Part shown: positions 1-13,583 of the stretch, piece by piece
How positions within the stretch are numbered: the stretch's first letter is position 1
Layout: every line of letters begins with the position of its first letter
Assembly (NCBI GenBank): GCA_001051155.2
Contig: JYIP02000003.1
Location: forward strand, 3,596,001 to 3,660,000
Direction: 5' to 3'
From: Chrysoporthe austroafricana
Taxonomy: Eukaryota; Ascomycota; Sordariomycetes; Diaporthales; Cryphonectriaceae
DNA: 64,000 nt
The notes under the pieces: model-generated
The model's input: only the letters and a program-made list of their open reading frames with translations
Told to the model about the DNA's origin: nothing
Databases searched by the model: none
Position numbers and translations under genes: made by a program

Positions 1-679
1 CAGAAAAACCAATTTCTAAAGATAATCGAATTATTTCAAACGGATTATATAATCCTATTAGCGAATTACAATAATTATTATTATATCGCGCAATAATATT
101 TCTTTTAACGAATTAAAGACGAATTATAGCTTTTAAGAAAATTGAATTCAGATTAATTATTATTTATTAAGCATATTTTTTAACAAATTATAGAAATTAT
201 TAGAAAATAGCTGGAAAAATACCGATTCCCGGATATAAAAATTCCCGAAATGAAAAATTATTTCGAAAATAATAATAAATTAAAGATTCGAAAAGATAAA
301 GCTATTAAAGAATCGGAAATTAATTTCGGTATATATATTTATAAGCATTTATTGGAATTTCTTTATAAAATTATAAAATTAATACGAATATATATTAGAA
401 TTTTTAAAAATATAAATCCTATTAATATATTAATCGATTAATAAATAAAAATCGATTTAATCGAAAAATAGCAAAACTAAAAAGTAAGATAAAAGCTATA
501 TTATTTAAATAAAGAAAATTAAAAGGTAATTAATAAAATTTTGAACAAATTATATTAATAAAGTTAAGCTAAATAAATTATAAATATAATGCTATTCGGT
601 TTATTAATTTTTATAATTTAGAAAAATATAAATAATTAAAAGAAAAAATATATAATAATTAATTTACGTATTTTAAATA

Positions 680-3640
680 AAATCTTAATTCTTAATGCTT
701 ATTTTTTGCTATTATAGCAAGAAATTATCAAATAGCTAAAAAGAAAAATATATATTATAGTAATAAATATATAGCAATTTTTCTATTAATTTCTAATATA
801 TCCAGATTATAAAAACCGATTTACTATTATTAGTTATTATAATTAAAAAAAAATAAAAGTTTTATTTATAAAATTTCGAAATTCATTATCTTATATCCAG
901 TATTTTATAAATTAATTCTTATAATTATATTATAAATTTGTTTCCGTTTTTATAAATAATATCGTTATTTATTCAATTATAGAACAAAATTACTTGCAAT
1001 ACTTATAAACTATTTTCTTACTATTTTTATACAAAAATATTTCATTAGCTAAATTTAAATTATTTCTTGAATATTTTTTAATCTAAATTTTAAGATTTAA
1101 AATAAACGGATTCGGAATTTCCAATACGGAATACCGGATATAAGCTATTTGCAATCTAAAGTTCTCTAAAATATTTTAGCAATTAAAAAGGTTTATTAGA
1201 TTTATAAAATATTTATGCTATTTAATTCTTAGATATAATTATAGAATTAATTTATTTTAAAGAAAGAAAATTAAGATATTAAATAAAGCTTGTTAATCGA
1301 ATTATTTATTTTCAAATATAAAATAGTGAAATTATATTATATAAGCTATTTTCGATTTAATATTAAATAAAATTAATAGTTTTTATAATTTCAAAATAGC
1401 TTTAGAAATTAAAAATGTTTTATTTTATTATATTCTAAATAAATTTTTTTTTATTTAGCTGAATATATTTAAAGAAATAAAGTTCTTAAGCATTATTTTC
1501 TAATTAGCAAACGATTATATATAGAATGGAATATTATTAATAGCAAGTATAATTATATAATTAATCTTTTATTTGAATAAGATAATTAATAAAATAAAAC
1601 GAAAATATTAGCCTATAAAGCTAGAAATAGCTTATTTAATATAGCTAATGCGAAAATTGCAAATAATAATAGAATTAAACCGAATTAAGCTAATTTATAT
1701 CTTTACCGATTATATAATAATAATTAATATTATCTATTTATTATTTATAAATATAATAAATAAGATTAAAGCAAATATATAGCTAATTTTCATTTCGGAA
1801 TATTTAAGCCAATTCGACTTAAAAGCATATTATATACCGGGAAAGTCGAATATTTTCGCAAATGCTATATCAAAATTGCTATTTACCCAAAAACTTATCG
1901 ATAATAAAAGCATTTTAAATAAGATATAAGAAAACGAACTTATCTAAATTCTTAATAAAATATTTATAAATAGCGAAATAAAAAGGCGTATTAAGAAAAG
2001 ATACGAAAAATACTTTTTATAATCCAGAATAATCGAATAATTGAAAAACCCAAATAAGGTTGCTTAATTACTTTTTATATTAGATTATAATAGCTTATTA
2101 TTTCTCAAGGATTATTATAGGAAATAACGATTATATATCCCGAATGAAATAGCATTAAATTTTATTAAAAAAGCTTATAATAGAAAATATTATTTCGGTA
2201 TAAATTGCATATAATACAATTTAACGGATCGATTTATTATTAAATACTGCTATGCTAAAATACGCAATTATATATTAATATATCAAGCTTATAATGAAAA
2301 CAAAAACGATTTATAGCAATTTTTAAAGGAAATATAGCTTATATTATCTCTATTAATCCTATTTTATACTATTATTATAGACTTTATTATAAGATTATTA
2401 ATAATATTATTTATAAATATTATATAAACTTTAGTTAAAATATTATTCTTGAATATATTTTTTATAATTATAGATAAATATTCCAAAGCTACGATTATTA
2501 TATTAAGTAATGCAATATATATTATAATAAACTAAGCAATCTTTATTTTACGGATATTTTATATTATTAGCTAGGAAATATTCAAAAAGATTATTTTAAA
2601 TAGAAATTCGAAATTCTTATCGGAATTCTGGAAATATTTATAAGAGGCTATCAGAACGAAATTTGCTTATTTTACCGCTTTATATTCGCAAACGGATAAG
2701 CAATCTGAAATAAAGAACCGAATAATTAAAATAGCAATTCGGCATTTTATAACCGCTTATTCTAATACAGAATAAACCGAAATAATATTAGCATTATAAT
2801 TCAATTTGAATAATGCGTATAACCGAATTATAAAATATTTAGTTAATTAAATGCTATTCGAATTTAACTTATTATCGAGCTAGTAAATAAAAGATATAAT
2901 ACTTTTAATAAAAAAAGTCTTTCAGGAAAAAGCTTAACTTTTTATTGCTAAAATGCAAATAATAGCCAAATTGCAATATAATAAGCATTATTACTAAATA
3001 GTTTTCGAATTAAATAATTGAGTATATATTCGCTTAAGTTACGGGTATTTATTACTAAATAATTTATTTCTGAAATTTTTATAATAGAAAATAGGATTTT
3101 TCCAAATTATTCGAAAAATAAAGAATTTAGCATATAAATTGAAATTAATTCTTTATATAAATATTTATTTAATAATTTCGGTAATATAATTAACGTTTGC
3201 AAATTTTCTTAAGATAAACTTTTATAAACGTAACCTTATATACCAAAACCCAGTAAATATATTAAAGAATTCGAATATCGAGAAATATTTGGAAAATTAT
3301 TAATATTATAAGCTAAAAAAGATAATTAGCTATTATAAACGAAAATATAAATATAATCCGTATAGAATTAAATACTTAATAAAATGGATAAACTATTTTA
3401 GCTATTATAATATATAGATATTCCATAATGCTTTAAATACGGACGAAATAATATATAATTTCGAATAGAAATGCAAAGCTATAGCCGAATTGCAGGAAAG
3501 AATAAAACGAAAGCAGCTATTAGCGGAAGAAATCCTTAAACCGGGAAATATTATTATAATTGCTTTACGAAAACGAAATAAGCCAAAGCGCGATTTACGA
3601 ATAGAAAGTATATTAGAATAAGCTAATTTACTTATTCCAA
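680..3640 (+). pseudogene. Gypsy pol relic: RT, RNase H, integrase, chromodomain (copy A)
   Basis: Reading through stops in one main frame, the reverse transcriptase core is visible around 700-1,260, with a decayed catalytic box read as VFINNIVIYS (a mutated x-I-D-D-I-V-I). The RNase H end lies near 1,800-1,900 (YYIPGKSNIFANAISK). The integrase spans about 2,200-2,960, with YSQTDKQSEIKNR corresponding to the conserved H/Y-P-Q-T-D-G-Q-S-E. A chromodomain-like tail (EYLIKWINY) follows near 3,365-3,470 and leads into a basic region ending at about 3,620. The order RT, RNase H, integrase, chromodomain is that of fungal chromoviruses (Ty3/gypsy). Stops are dense throughout. Confidence 0.85.
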
Positions 3641-3899
3641 GAAATCGAAAGAACCTATAATGCAATAAGCGTATATTGGAATAAGAGCGATTGCTAAGTA
3701 AGGCAAATAAATTTCTAGCAAATGCAAAAGGCTATTATTTCGTAAATTGCTAATAAATTCATTTTATTTTCCTTTTCTTACTAGCGCACTTACGATTACT
3801 ATCCCTATTTACTTATTATAACTAGCCGTATCGCCTTATTATTATTATCTTTCATTATACTTTTAAATATTATTTTTGGGTATTAAGCTAGTATTATTA

Positions 3900-6190
3900 T
3901 TAATTTCGCTTTATCCTATTAAGCTTCCGTAAACTTGCAAAAACTGTATTAATAAAGCTATTAATATTATTAAAACTAAGATATATTATGCGATTATTAA
4001 GTCGTATCCTTCCGTAAATGCTTTGCTATAAAACTAAAACTAATAAGAAATAATATATTTAGTTATACTTAACTTTTACGTAATGTTATATTCTATATCT
4101 TAAGAAGAACTTTCCAAAGTTTGCCGAAAAAGTAAGATTATATAATATGCCAAATATATTTATAAAATATCGTTTAAAGACCGCTTTTCTTTAGAAGGAT
4201 ATCGGTAGGCTATATGCTTATATAATAGCGAAAGCCGTTTTTATTATAATATTTATATAATAAAGAATTACTTAAGCGATTTTTTTCGCTGCTAAGAAGC
4301 TTATATAATAGCCTTTTATTAAGCATTAATTAGTAAAGGTTATATTAATATAGTAAACCGAGAAATCGAATATAATATTTACGTTCCCAATACCGAATTA
4401 AGTAACGGCAATATTAATTGGCCGCTAATTATTAAAGAAGCTTAAGAACTTATTTCATAATATTCTATGCTATTATAGATTGATTATTCCAGCTTTATTT
4501 ATAAAGGATAAAAGCTTTATCCAAATACCTTTACTAATACGGATATTATTACGAGCGAAGATATAAATAATAAACTAACGGATAATTCTATTAAAGGAAT
4601 ATTGCTTAAATTCATTTCGAATTTATTTACTATTCGTAATCTTATCTTTGCTTTATATACTTTATTAATAGCTTATCGCATCCTATTTCCTATTATAATA
4701 TCGAAAGACGATCGCTTACGAGATAAGCATAGCCGTTATATCAAAAATAAAGCTGGATAGATAACTTTAAGCAATTGCAATAACTTTATTAAAAGGGAAG
4801 TAAATGCTATACGCTATGCAGCCAATATAGCAAAAATTATTATAGTTTACGAATATAATCGTAATATAGCCCTTGCTATTTGGAAAAAGATAGCCAAGAA
4901 TATTAAGCCAGTTTTAGCCAAGCTTAAAGCTTTCGAGCTTATTATACCGGTTGCTAATTTAAGCTTATCTGCTATAATAGAACAAAACTTTATAATGCTA
5001 GCCAAGCATTATCGAATTATAGATAATATTATCGACCTAACCGAAAATAACTTACCGAATATAGCTAGCCTATTAGCTATATTAAGCAGAGCTTCCCGAG
5101 CCAGTATTAATAATATTTTGCCCTTATAAGTTACGTTTCGCGCTATTCCCGTTTTATCTATTAAATATAACTTTAAATCTAAAGCTATTGAAGCCGAAAT
5201 TGCGATATATTACTATACGCTAGCCTTTTATATATCCAAAGAGTATATACGCTATAATTTTACTTAAGAAAGCAATTTCAGTATTAATTATCCTTATATT
5301 ATTAATAGCTTTGCTATTTATAATAATATTAAATTCGGTATTATCGGAATCCATAATAGTTATATTTAGTATTTTTTCCCTTTTATTATAAGAGAATATA
5401 TATACGAATTCGTTATTTAATTCCGCAATTTTGATTCTATTATCTTATCTAACCGGTCAGGCTTGCATTTTATTATAAACCAAATCTTCCGTTTCGAATA
5501 CGATTTCAAGGCTATTAAGATCGTTTTTATTAAAAATAATATAAATTACGACTTTAATGCTACTCTTTAGAAATAGGCTAATGAAAACAAAAACTATTTC
5601 AGCGCTGCCCGGTTCTTATAATGCCAAAGTCGCATAATAAGCTTTAAATCTTATATCTAAATGCATAAGCTAGTTAAGATTTTGCAATTTGATATCTATA
5701 ATTATACCGACTTTTGCGATTATATCGGAAAAGAAGAATTATTTGTTATATTCTTTTATAACTTACTAAACCTTAAAGCTATTATTAAAGCCCGGGAAAT
5801 TATTCCTAATTAGTAAATATAGCTATTATTTATCGATATAACTTTATTAGCAGCATATAATATTGCTTTTTTCTAATAATTTATAAACTTAGCTATTTAT
5901 ATTGAAAATTAATTACGATATTGCTATATAATAACTATATACAGCTATTAGCTTTATATACCGATATATCCTATCGTAATTTCATTTTACATTTACTATT
6001 ATTATATTTATTTAATATTCTATTATCTGAAAGCTATATCTTCTATTAATATTTACAAGCAATTTTGGTTTTTAATTATATTTATATTAAATATTTCGGC
6101 AATAAATACGATTAAGCATTACCGAAATATATTTAAATATCGGCTAGCCTTATTATATATAAATATTATATATATTTATCTATCCCAAAC
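3900..6190 (+). pseudogene. Unidentified long sense ORF downstream of pol (copy A)
   Basis: Between the end of pol and the 3' LTR there are about 2.8 kb that ordinary gypsy elements lack. Reading one sense frame and passing over RIP-type stops, an almost continuous polypeptide of roughly 750 codons appears from about 3,900 to 6,190. Readable stretches include FIKREVNAIRYAANIAKIII near 4,780-4,850 and AEIAIYYYTLAFYISKEYIRY near 5,190-5,255. The same frame is readable in copy C at about 35,516-37,806, so it belongs to the element and is not a chance insertion in one copy. I see no envelope-like signal peptide, protease or zinc-finger motif and do not recognise the family. Confidence 0.55.
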
Positions 6191-6495
6191 ATAAATTAAT
6201 TATAATAGAAGATCAATTCTAAGCTTTCGGTATAAGCAGGTTTTCTTTTAGTCCTTAATATAAGCATATTTGTTATTCAAATCCCCGGTATAAGTATATT
6301 TACTTATTAGGATTCTAATACAAGTCAGTTTTATAAAACGATTATTATTTTCTATATAATCTCTTTTGTTTAATAATACCGTTATGCTTTTCCTTGCCGT
6401 ATAACTCAGAGTCTTATTATATCGTACTATTGCTACCCAAAATATCTCTAATAATTAGCTTCCTTTGTAAACAAAAGTTATAAGGGGCCGGCAAT

Positions 6496-6702
6496 TGATA
6501 GCAAAACTTATAAACGAGGTAAATTCGTAATGGATTCGCCTAGTAAATTTATAATAAATCCTTTAGTAAATACGCAATGAATTTACCAAGTGGATATTAT
6601 ACCTTTACTGGGGGGCCTATATAATGCCTTAATAGGCTTTAGCGTAGTTTATTTTCTTGGGAAAACTATGCTTTATAATATATTTTAATACGTTTACTAT
6701 TA
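6496..6702 (+). repeat. 3' LTR of family I copy A
   Basis: A 207-bp terminal repeat that begins TGATAGCAAAAC and ends TTTACTATTA; the outermost bases form an imperfect inverted repeat starting TGATAG. It matches the LTRs of copy C at 20,344-20,551 and 38,112-38,319 and, inverted, that of copy B at 18,333-18,540. A purine-rich stretch (AAGGGG) lies just before it, the usual place of a polypurine tract. Confidence 0.9.
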
Positions 6703-6798
6703 TTTGAATAGTATAGCTTTTATCTTATTTTCTAATTTTATTATCTTTTAATTAAATCGACTTTTATTTATTAGTCGATTAGTATATTAATAGGATTT
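6703..6798 (-). mobile_element. Family I copy B, internal fragment between two later insertions
   Basis: These 96 bp are the reverse complement of family I internal sequence equivalent to copy A bases of about 415-509. They lie between the 3' end of copy A and the 5' LTR of gypsy element II. The last five bases, GATTT, are the target duplication of element II and recur at 14,232-14,236, where copy B resumes. Confidence 0.85.
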
Positions 6799-7253
6799 TG
6801 TTATAACTTAGCAAGAAAATAGGGTATGCCGAGGAAAAAATAAAGATAAGCAAGCGTTTTATCTGTAGCCTTATTTATAAAGCCCTTTCTTATTGCTTAT
6901 ATAAGCCGGGGTTAAAGGCATATAATAAAGAGGATTTAAAGATTTATTATAGAGCTACCCGATTCTGGATTTAAAGATCTAACTTAAATCTAACAAATCC
7001 AGCAGTACAGAATAAGAAAACTAAATATATATATAAAGAGTAAGACAATTACCAAATAGATTATTATAGTTTTCCAGTTATTAATCTAAATATTAATTGG
7101 ACTTTATTATTAATAATTGCTTAAAACTTATAAATATTGCGATATTTAGTAAATCGTATTCCTATATTCAAAGCATATACTTAATATTGCTTTTGCTAAT
7201 ATAAACCTTTCGACCTTATAGCGTATTTTAAGATTGCTATAGCATTTATAATA
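6799..7253 (+). repeat. 5' LTR of gypsy element II
   Basis: This 455-bp LTR starts TGTTATAAC and ends TTATAATA; the matching 3' LTR keeps the ancestral-looking TTATAACA. Its second half resembles the LTR of element III read in the same orientation (for example around AATATTGCGAT and CGACCTTATAG), while its first half does not. Confidence 0.9.
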
Positions 7254-7319
7254 TTTTAATAACTCTTATTTAAGAACAGTTTAGTATATTCTTTTTAAAT
7301 AATACCGGAATACGATAGC

Positions 7320-8360
7320 GCTTTAGACCTCGTTTTTTTCTAGCAATTAAGCCTTTTAGGAAGGAAATCCGGTTATTTTTATTAACGAACAATTCCAGGA
7401 ATAGAATATAGCCCTATATTAATAGCTTAAGAAAGTTAAGAACGAAATATTCTGCTTTAATGCCTTTCAGCAAGCTAAAGCTTTCAAGCTTGATAAGCTT
7501 AGGCTTTATAAAAGCACTCGGGAAAACTTTTAGGCTTTCTTAATCCAACTCAAAGCTTACTTTAAATATTACGGCATTCAATTCAAGACTACTTACGACA
7601 AGATCGATTTCGCAAGAAACCGACTCGAAAGAATAGCATTCCAGTAGTAAGAACTTATTTTCCGTAATTATTTAGATAATGATAATGCATTCCGTTCCGA
7701 AAATACTAAGCGCATTTTCCAATACTATTCCAATTTTAAGGAAGCCTTTATTAAAACTTTCGGAAATCCGGACAAACGATATATTATAATACGGCAATTG
7801 GAAGCATTTCGGCAAATAGAATTAACGGCAAACTATATAGCTAAATTTAGACAAATTATTGCTTATTTCGATTACGAAAATAAGCCTTTTATAGATACTT
7901 ATTATGCAAGACTTAAGGAAAAAGTTAAGGACGAACTTTATAAGGAAAATCGACCCGAAAAATTTAGCGAATTCATTAATAAAGCCGTTCGTATTGACAA
8001 TCGGCTTTACGAACGAAAACGATAGCGATAAAAGAACTATAGCAATACCTTTCGGTATTAACCCAATTCTGGGAAGCGCAAATCCCAATACGGCAGCCGA
8101 AATAATACAGCTCACTCGAATACGATATATGCCAGACTAATAGAACTAGATACCCTTATATAAGAATAATGCAAGGGAATTACTTATTATAATTATAATA
8201 AGAAAGGATATATTGCCCGTAATTGCTATTAAGAGAAAAAGAAACGAGAATAGAAGCTAGTCCCGGAAAGACAAATCAGTATTATCTAACGATAAGAACC
8301 CAATTAGCTAAATAATAATATCTTATTAGAACAAGCAATAGACCCTGATTACGGCAGCAT
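7320..8360 (+). pseudogene. gag relic of element II with CCHC zinc knuckle
   Basis: The fragment at 7,798-8,025 (starting MEAFRQIELTANYIAKFRQI) is a retrotransposon gag domain of the Retrotrans_gag type. The zinc knuckle follows at about 8,176-8,226. It reads YYNYNKKGYIARNC, in which the first two expected cysteines are tyrosines, as expected when TGC or TGT becomes TAC or TAT by RIP. Element III keeps one of these cysteines at the equivalent place. Stops interrupt the frame several times. Confidence 0.8.
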
Positions 8361-9364
8361 AAGCTAGACGGCTTGCTACTAAAATTATTGCTTACTGCAC
8401 TTCTTAGCGAAAGAAAGTTCAGGATAATTCTTATGCAAACTTAAAAGATAACGGCAATTCGCTATAAGAAAGAAAAGCTTACTTTATAATACGGCTATAA
8501 ATAATAGCAATTCGGATTGCTCAAGCAATTTACTAATTGCAAGAGAAGAAGATTTAAGAAAATTCTTCCTAGAAATATATTTCGATAAACAATAAGAAGC
8601 AATAGTAAAAGAAAAACTTAGCATCCCAAATATAGCAGCATTAATACTTAGCATTATAATAAAAGAAATAGCGCTACCAGACTAATAGCTAAATAACTTA
8701 CTAACCTTTATATTCGAAAAAGAATCAGAAAAACGCAATATCCTAAATGCGAAATAGCTATAACAAAAGTATAACGATTAGAAAACTAAATATATAAAAA
8801 TCGAATATCTGGTTTACGGGCTTATATTATAAGAATTCTTCCAAAGCATTCTATTTCAGAATGGCAAATACAGACCTTAAGAAAATAAAAGAATCAGTTA
8901 CTTATACTTTCGATATTATAAACTTACTTAGATATATTGTATATATTATAATTGCCAGATATATTTCGGCAAGAAAGTCAAATATAATTGGTTTCTAATC
9001 AAGGAATAAAACCAATTGATTCAACTTATTGTAAAATCTCAAAAAAAATACAGAAAGGTCTTGTATATCGAATATAGCAATGCATATATCGGGCTACCAA
9101 ATAATTGCTTTTAAAAGTATATTTAAAGAAAAACGATTTAGGAATAATGCTATATTATAATATATTTTATTTATATGCAAAATAAAGCTAAAGAATAATA
9201 TCGATTACAAAAAGCCGAAAAGGCAAAGCAATATGCTTAAAGCTAAATAAGAAAATTGGCAAGGCAAGCAGCGAAATAAGCTTAGGATACCCCAAAAAGG
9301 AAAGATCGCTTATAACGGAATAACAGCCAATTAGGATTACGAAATCCTTATACGCTACTATAAA

Positions 9365-12300
9365 AAATAAAGAAGAGTATATTATCTTGAACGCATATAT
9401 TAACGGGTAACGCTATAGCGCATTATTGGATAATAGTGCATAAGGAAATTTTATCTTGCCAGAAATCGTTAATAAGGAACGGATTCTCTAAACGCAAAAG
9501 AAAGATTCTTACAAACTCAATATTATAAAAAGAAAGGCAATAGCATATAACTTTAATATAATCGATATAGAAACTAATTACTTATTTATTTTAATTTAAA
9601 GCCTTATAATAAATACTACTTTCGATATTACAAATATAGTATAATATGAATTAATTTTAAGAATATTATAGCTTAAAAAGCATAACCCTTATATCGATTG
9701 GATTATTGATTAGATTTTATAAAAATTAACCGTACTTACTGAAAAGATTACAATTAACGGAAAAAGGAAAGTCTTAATTACTGAGAATAGTATTAGAAAT
9801 ATACGCTCAAACAGGCTTAAATATGCCCTTAAAGCAGAAATACTTGCCGAATAATAAGGAAAGGTTACGAATATTTCGAACTTATAAATATAAGTTAAGA
9901 ACGGACTGGGAATTCAAGCGATTAGCAGTTAGCAGAAGACTAATCCGATATAAAGCGTTACGAAACTATATAGGCTATAGAATTACAAAGAAATTCAGCT
10001 TCTAGTATAACGGGCATAAAGAAATTACAAAAAGAAATTTGACCCTATAAATAATAAGCATTCAAAGCTATCAGAAACAAGGATATATAAATAAAAAAAG
10101 AAAGCAAGCGAGGCAAAATACGCTTAACGGTACCTTTTATTCTTCCAAATCGCAAAAGACGAAAAAAAACCGCTATTAGAACTTAAAAACGTATTACGAA
10201 AATACTATAAATTTAAGAAACTATAGCAAAAGAAATTCGATACAAGTTTACCGGAATACGGCCTTTTTGATTATAAAATCTTACTGAAAGAAAGGACAAA
10301 ACCCAAGAATTACCCTATTTACAAACTCGATTAAGCAAAACTCGAAGCATTTAAGGAATATATTAATGAAAACTTAAAAAGAAGCTATATACGAAAATTA
10401 CAATTACTAGCAAAGTACTTAATCCTATTCGTACCCAAAAAGAATAGCAAGCTACGACTTTATATGAATTATAAATAGCTTAATAATATTACGATCAAAA
10501 ACCGCTATCCCTTACCCTTAATAAGAGAAATGCAAGATCGATTAATAGGAACAAATTAATTTACTATATTCGATTTCAAAGAAGGATATTGGATATTACT
10601 ATATCCGAATTAAAGAAGACAATATTTGGAAAATAGCATTCAGAACTCGTTACGGATATTTTGAGTACGTAATTTTACCTTTTGGACTAACTAATGCGCT
10701 TGCGTCTTTCCAGGAAATAATTAACGATATTTTCCGCAAATACTTAAATACTATTATCATTATTTACTTTAATAATATCCTTATCTATTCAAAAGATTTC
10801 GAATCTTATAAATAATATATATAGCAAGTATTCTAGATTTTATAAGATAATAAGTTTCTAATCGAATTAAGCAAATATTGCTTCTATTAGCAAAAGGTTA
10901 ATTATCTCGGCTATACGATAAAGCTAAGCAAGATTAGCATACAAAAAAAATAAAGTCTAAGCAATAAAAAAATAGCTTATATTAGGAAAAACAAAAAAAG
11001 CCAGAGCATTTTTCGGCTATATTAATTTTTATTAATAATTTATTCGGAATTATAGCAAAATTGTATGCCCCTTTACGGATTTTACGAAAAAAGACTGAAA
11101 GTTCGAATAGATATAAGAAATACAGGAAGCGTTTAACGAAATTAAAAAACGAATAATATCGGAACCCATATTCTGTAAAGCAAACCCAAATAAGCCGTTC
11201 GAAATCGAAACTAATATATCAAATTATATACTAAGAAGACAATTAAGCTAACGAAATAATCAAAAACGCCTTAAGATCATAAGCAATTTCTCGAAAAAAC
11301 TGAACGGCCCGGAATTCAATTACGGCATCCCGGATAAAGAATTGATAGCAATTATAAAAGCATTCGAAAAATAGCAATATTATTTAATTAAAGCAAAATA
11401 TCAGATTATAATACGTTCCGATTATAAGAATCTAATAATATTTATAATAATAAAAGTCTTGAATAAGCGATAGGTTAAATAAGCAGAATTCCTTTTACAA
11501 TTCGATTTAAAGATCGTTTATTGCAAAAGATCAGAAAATAGCAAAGTAAATGCCTTTAGCAGATAATCGGACTACTAAAGTATAAAGCCAAAAGAATTTC
11601 AAAACATTTTCCGATAAAACAAAGATAGCAATCTTATAAATAAAGCTAAGGAACTTAATATAATTATCAAAGTTAATAATAACAAAAGAAAGCTAGAAAA
11701 TATAACCCTTGAAAAATAAGATAAATATATCCGAAATATATATAGCGTACTAGCATATAGCTATTAAGAAATCAGAGCTATATACGAAAGAATCAAGAGG
11801 TATTAGAATCTCTTAAAATTAAAGAAAAGGGTTGAAAGGATCTTACGAAAATGCGATAGCTGCAAGAAGAACAAGATTGAATATTATAAGCCTTATAGAC
11901 TGCTCTAACCACTTCCTATTTTGGAAGCAGTTTGGCAATCCATTAGCTAGGATTTCATTACTAAGCTACCCCTCTTACGAAAACCTTTAACTAGAGTATA
12001 ATACGATAGCATTCTAATAGTAATTTGCAAATTAAGCAAGTACGCTTATTTCCTTTTATATAAAGAAAGCAGTATAGCAAAAAATCTCGCGTATATATTC
12101 TTGAAAACGGTTATAGCCAATTATGGCATGTTTAAAGAAATTATTTCCGATAGAGATAGGAAGTTCGTATTAAATTTCTGGATATCGCTTATAAAACTAT
12201 TCGGAACGCGACAAAAGATATCCATAGCATTCCATTCGCAAACGGATAGATAGACAGAACGAACGAATTAGATTATCAAATAATACTTATAATATTATAT

Positions 12301-12960
12301 GAATTACGAATAGGATAATTAAGTCGACTTATTGCCCTTAATATAATTCGTATATAATAGCGCAAATATAAGTATAATAAAGAAATTATTATTCTATACA
12401 TTATACGGCTATAACCCGATAGCCTATTATAACGAATTATTAAAAGCAAATGTAGAAATAGCAGAAAAACGAATAAAAAAGATTAAAAGGATTCAAGAAG
12501 AATTCTAGAAAGAACTGAAATTTGTATAAGAAAGAATAATAAAATATGCTAATTCCAAAAGAATTGAAAGACCAATTCTATAGGAAAAGAATAAAATCTA
12601 TTTCGTCTGACGAAAAGAATATATTAAAATAATTAGACCCTTTTATTTATTGGATTACAAGAAACTCGGACTATTTAAAATATTGAGAAAAATCTTAGAT
12701 ATTAATTTCGAACTCGCATTCCCTTACGGAATGAAAATCCACCCAGTCTTCCATATTTCATTTCTTAAGCCTATACTTAAAATAGCTAAAACAGATAATA
12801 TAGCATAAATAGAAAGCAACGAACCGAAATACGAAATGGAACGAATCTTTAAATATCGAAAACTAGCAAATTATAAAGAATATCTAATTAAATGGAAAGG
12901 ATACCATTCAAACGAAAATAGCTAAGAACTAACTAAAAACTTGGCTAATGCGAAATAAGC
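9365..12960 (+). pseudogene. pol relic of element II: protease, RT, RNase H, integrase, chromodomain
   Basis: A retropepsin active-site relic (ALLDNSA) lies near 9,420-9,440. Reverse transcriptase runs from about 10,320 to 10,930, with the catalytic box reading IIIYFNNILIYSKD near 10,755-10,797. RNase H follows at about 11,150-11,570. Integrase spans about 11,860-12,450 (CDSCKKNKI zinc-binding end near 11,850-11,880; core IISDRDRKFVLNFW near 12,142-12,183). A chromodomain closes the frame near 12,837-12,950 (YEMERIFKYRK, EYLIKWKGYH). Frames shift and stop repeatedly. It is the close paralogue of pol in element III. Confidence 0.85.
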
Positions 12961-13079
12961 ATTCCAGGTTTACTGGAAAAAGCGGCTACTCCGATATAAA
13001 AATCCTCCTAATAAGACACTACTACCAGTTAGCGCTCAGCATTAAAATAAGAAAACGACTAGTCAAAAAAACCTACCAA

Positions 13080-13583
13080 TTAGCCAGAAAGATAATTAAT
13101 ACCCGAAAGGCCGACCGCGTTTTCGGGCCCAACTTCCAAAGCAAACCAATCAACCTCGGAACTAAACTGCTGCAAAGCAGCTTCAAAATCGAAACTTTCC
13201 GGGAAAGGACATTTAGGAACGAAAGACTCCGCAATACGATGCTCGGCCTCGGCCTTACGGCTCTCTTCCGCCGCCTTTTCGGCTTCCAGCTTTTCCAACT
13301 CCTCGAAATTAGACAAACTACGGCGAAAAGCCCAAGCCATTTGCTCCTGCTATATTCGTTTCTGCTTCCGCAATTGCATTAATTTATCTTTCAAACTTTC
13401 AATCTTATCTTCCAACTTTTGAAACTGGTTGAATGCAAAAGAAAATTCCGTAATATTAATCGGTTCCAAAATATCGCAGCTTGCCTGATTATATTGAATA
13501 TACTTAAGATAACGAGATAAATCCTGCTTGAATACCGCGCAAATCTCCAAACCCAGACGGTTATAATAAGAATAAGGACGCAT
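13080..13583 (-). pseudogene. Antisense cysteine-motif/coiled-coil ORF of element II
   Basis: Opposite in direction to pol, between the chromodomain and the 3' LTR, a coding frame for a small protein is readable in two open blocks (13,583-13,350 and 13,340-13,080) separated by one in-frame stop. Similarity to element III continues upstream to about 13,670. Block one has the remains of a cysteine motif (YSYYNRLGLEIC, then SRYLKYIQY and CD), where several tyrosines stand where element III has cysteines. Block two is a charged coiled coil (LEKLEAEKAAEESRKAEAEH) followed by a conserved tail with PESFDFEAALQQF and a C-terminal YLSG. The same protein is encoded antisense in element III at 25,646-26,254. 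Function unknown. Confidence 0.7.

Larger units (their letters stand above)
1..6702 (+). mobile_element. Ty3/gypsy family I, copy A (3' part), RIP-degraded
   Basis: This is the right-hand 6.7 kb of a long LTR retrotransposon on the plus strand; its left end lies outside the window. In order it holds decayed reverse transcriptase, RNase H, integrase, a chromodomain-like tail, a long unidentified reading frame and a 3' LTR. It is collinear with copy C: base 1 here matches about 24,299 there, and both end in the same 208-bp LTR. At 6,703 the sequence switches abruptly to family I internal sequence in the opposite orientation (copy B), so copy A inserted into copy B. Nearly every codon that should be CAA, CAG, CGA or TGG reads as a stop, the mark of RIP. 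It cannot encode anything now. Confidence 0.9.

Noticed and set aside
3405..3665. Minus-strand frame, with a matching one at 35,039-35,290
   Set aside because: The two look conserved only because they lie opposite the conserved basic tail of family I pol; RIP removes stops from one strand's view by chance and no independent motif is present.
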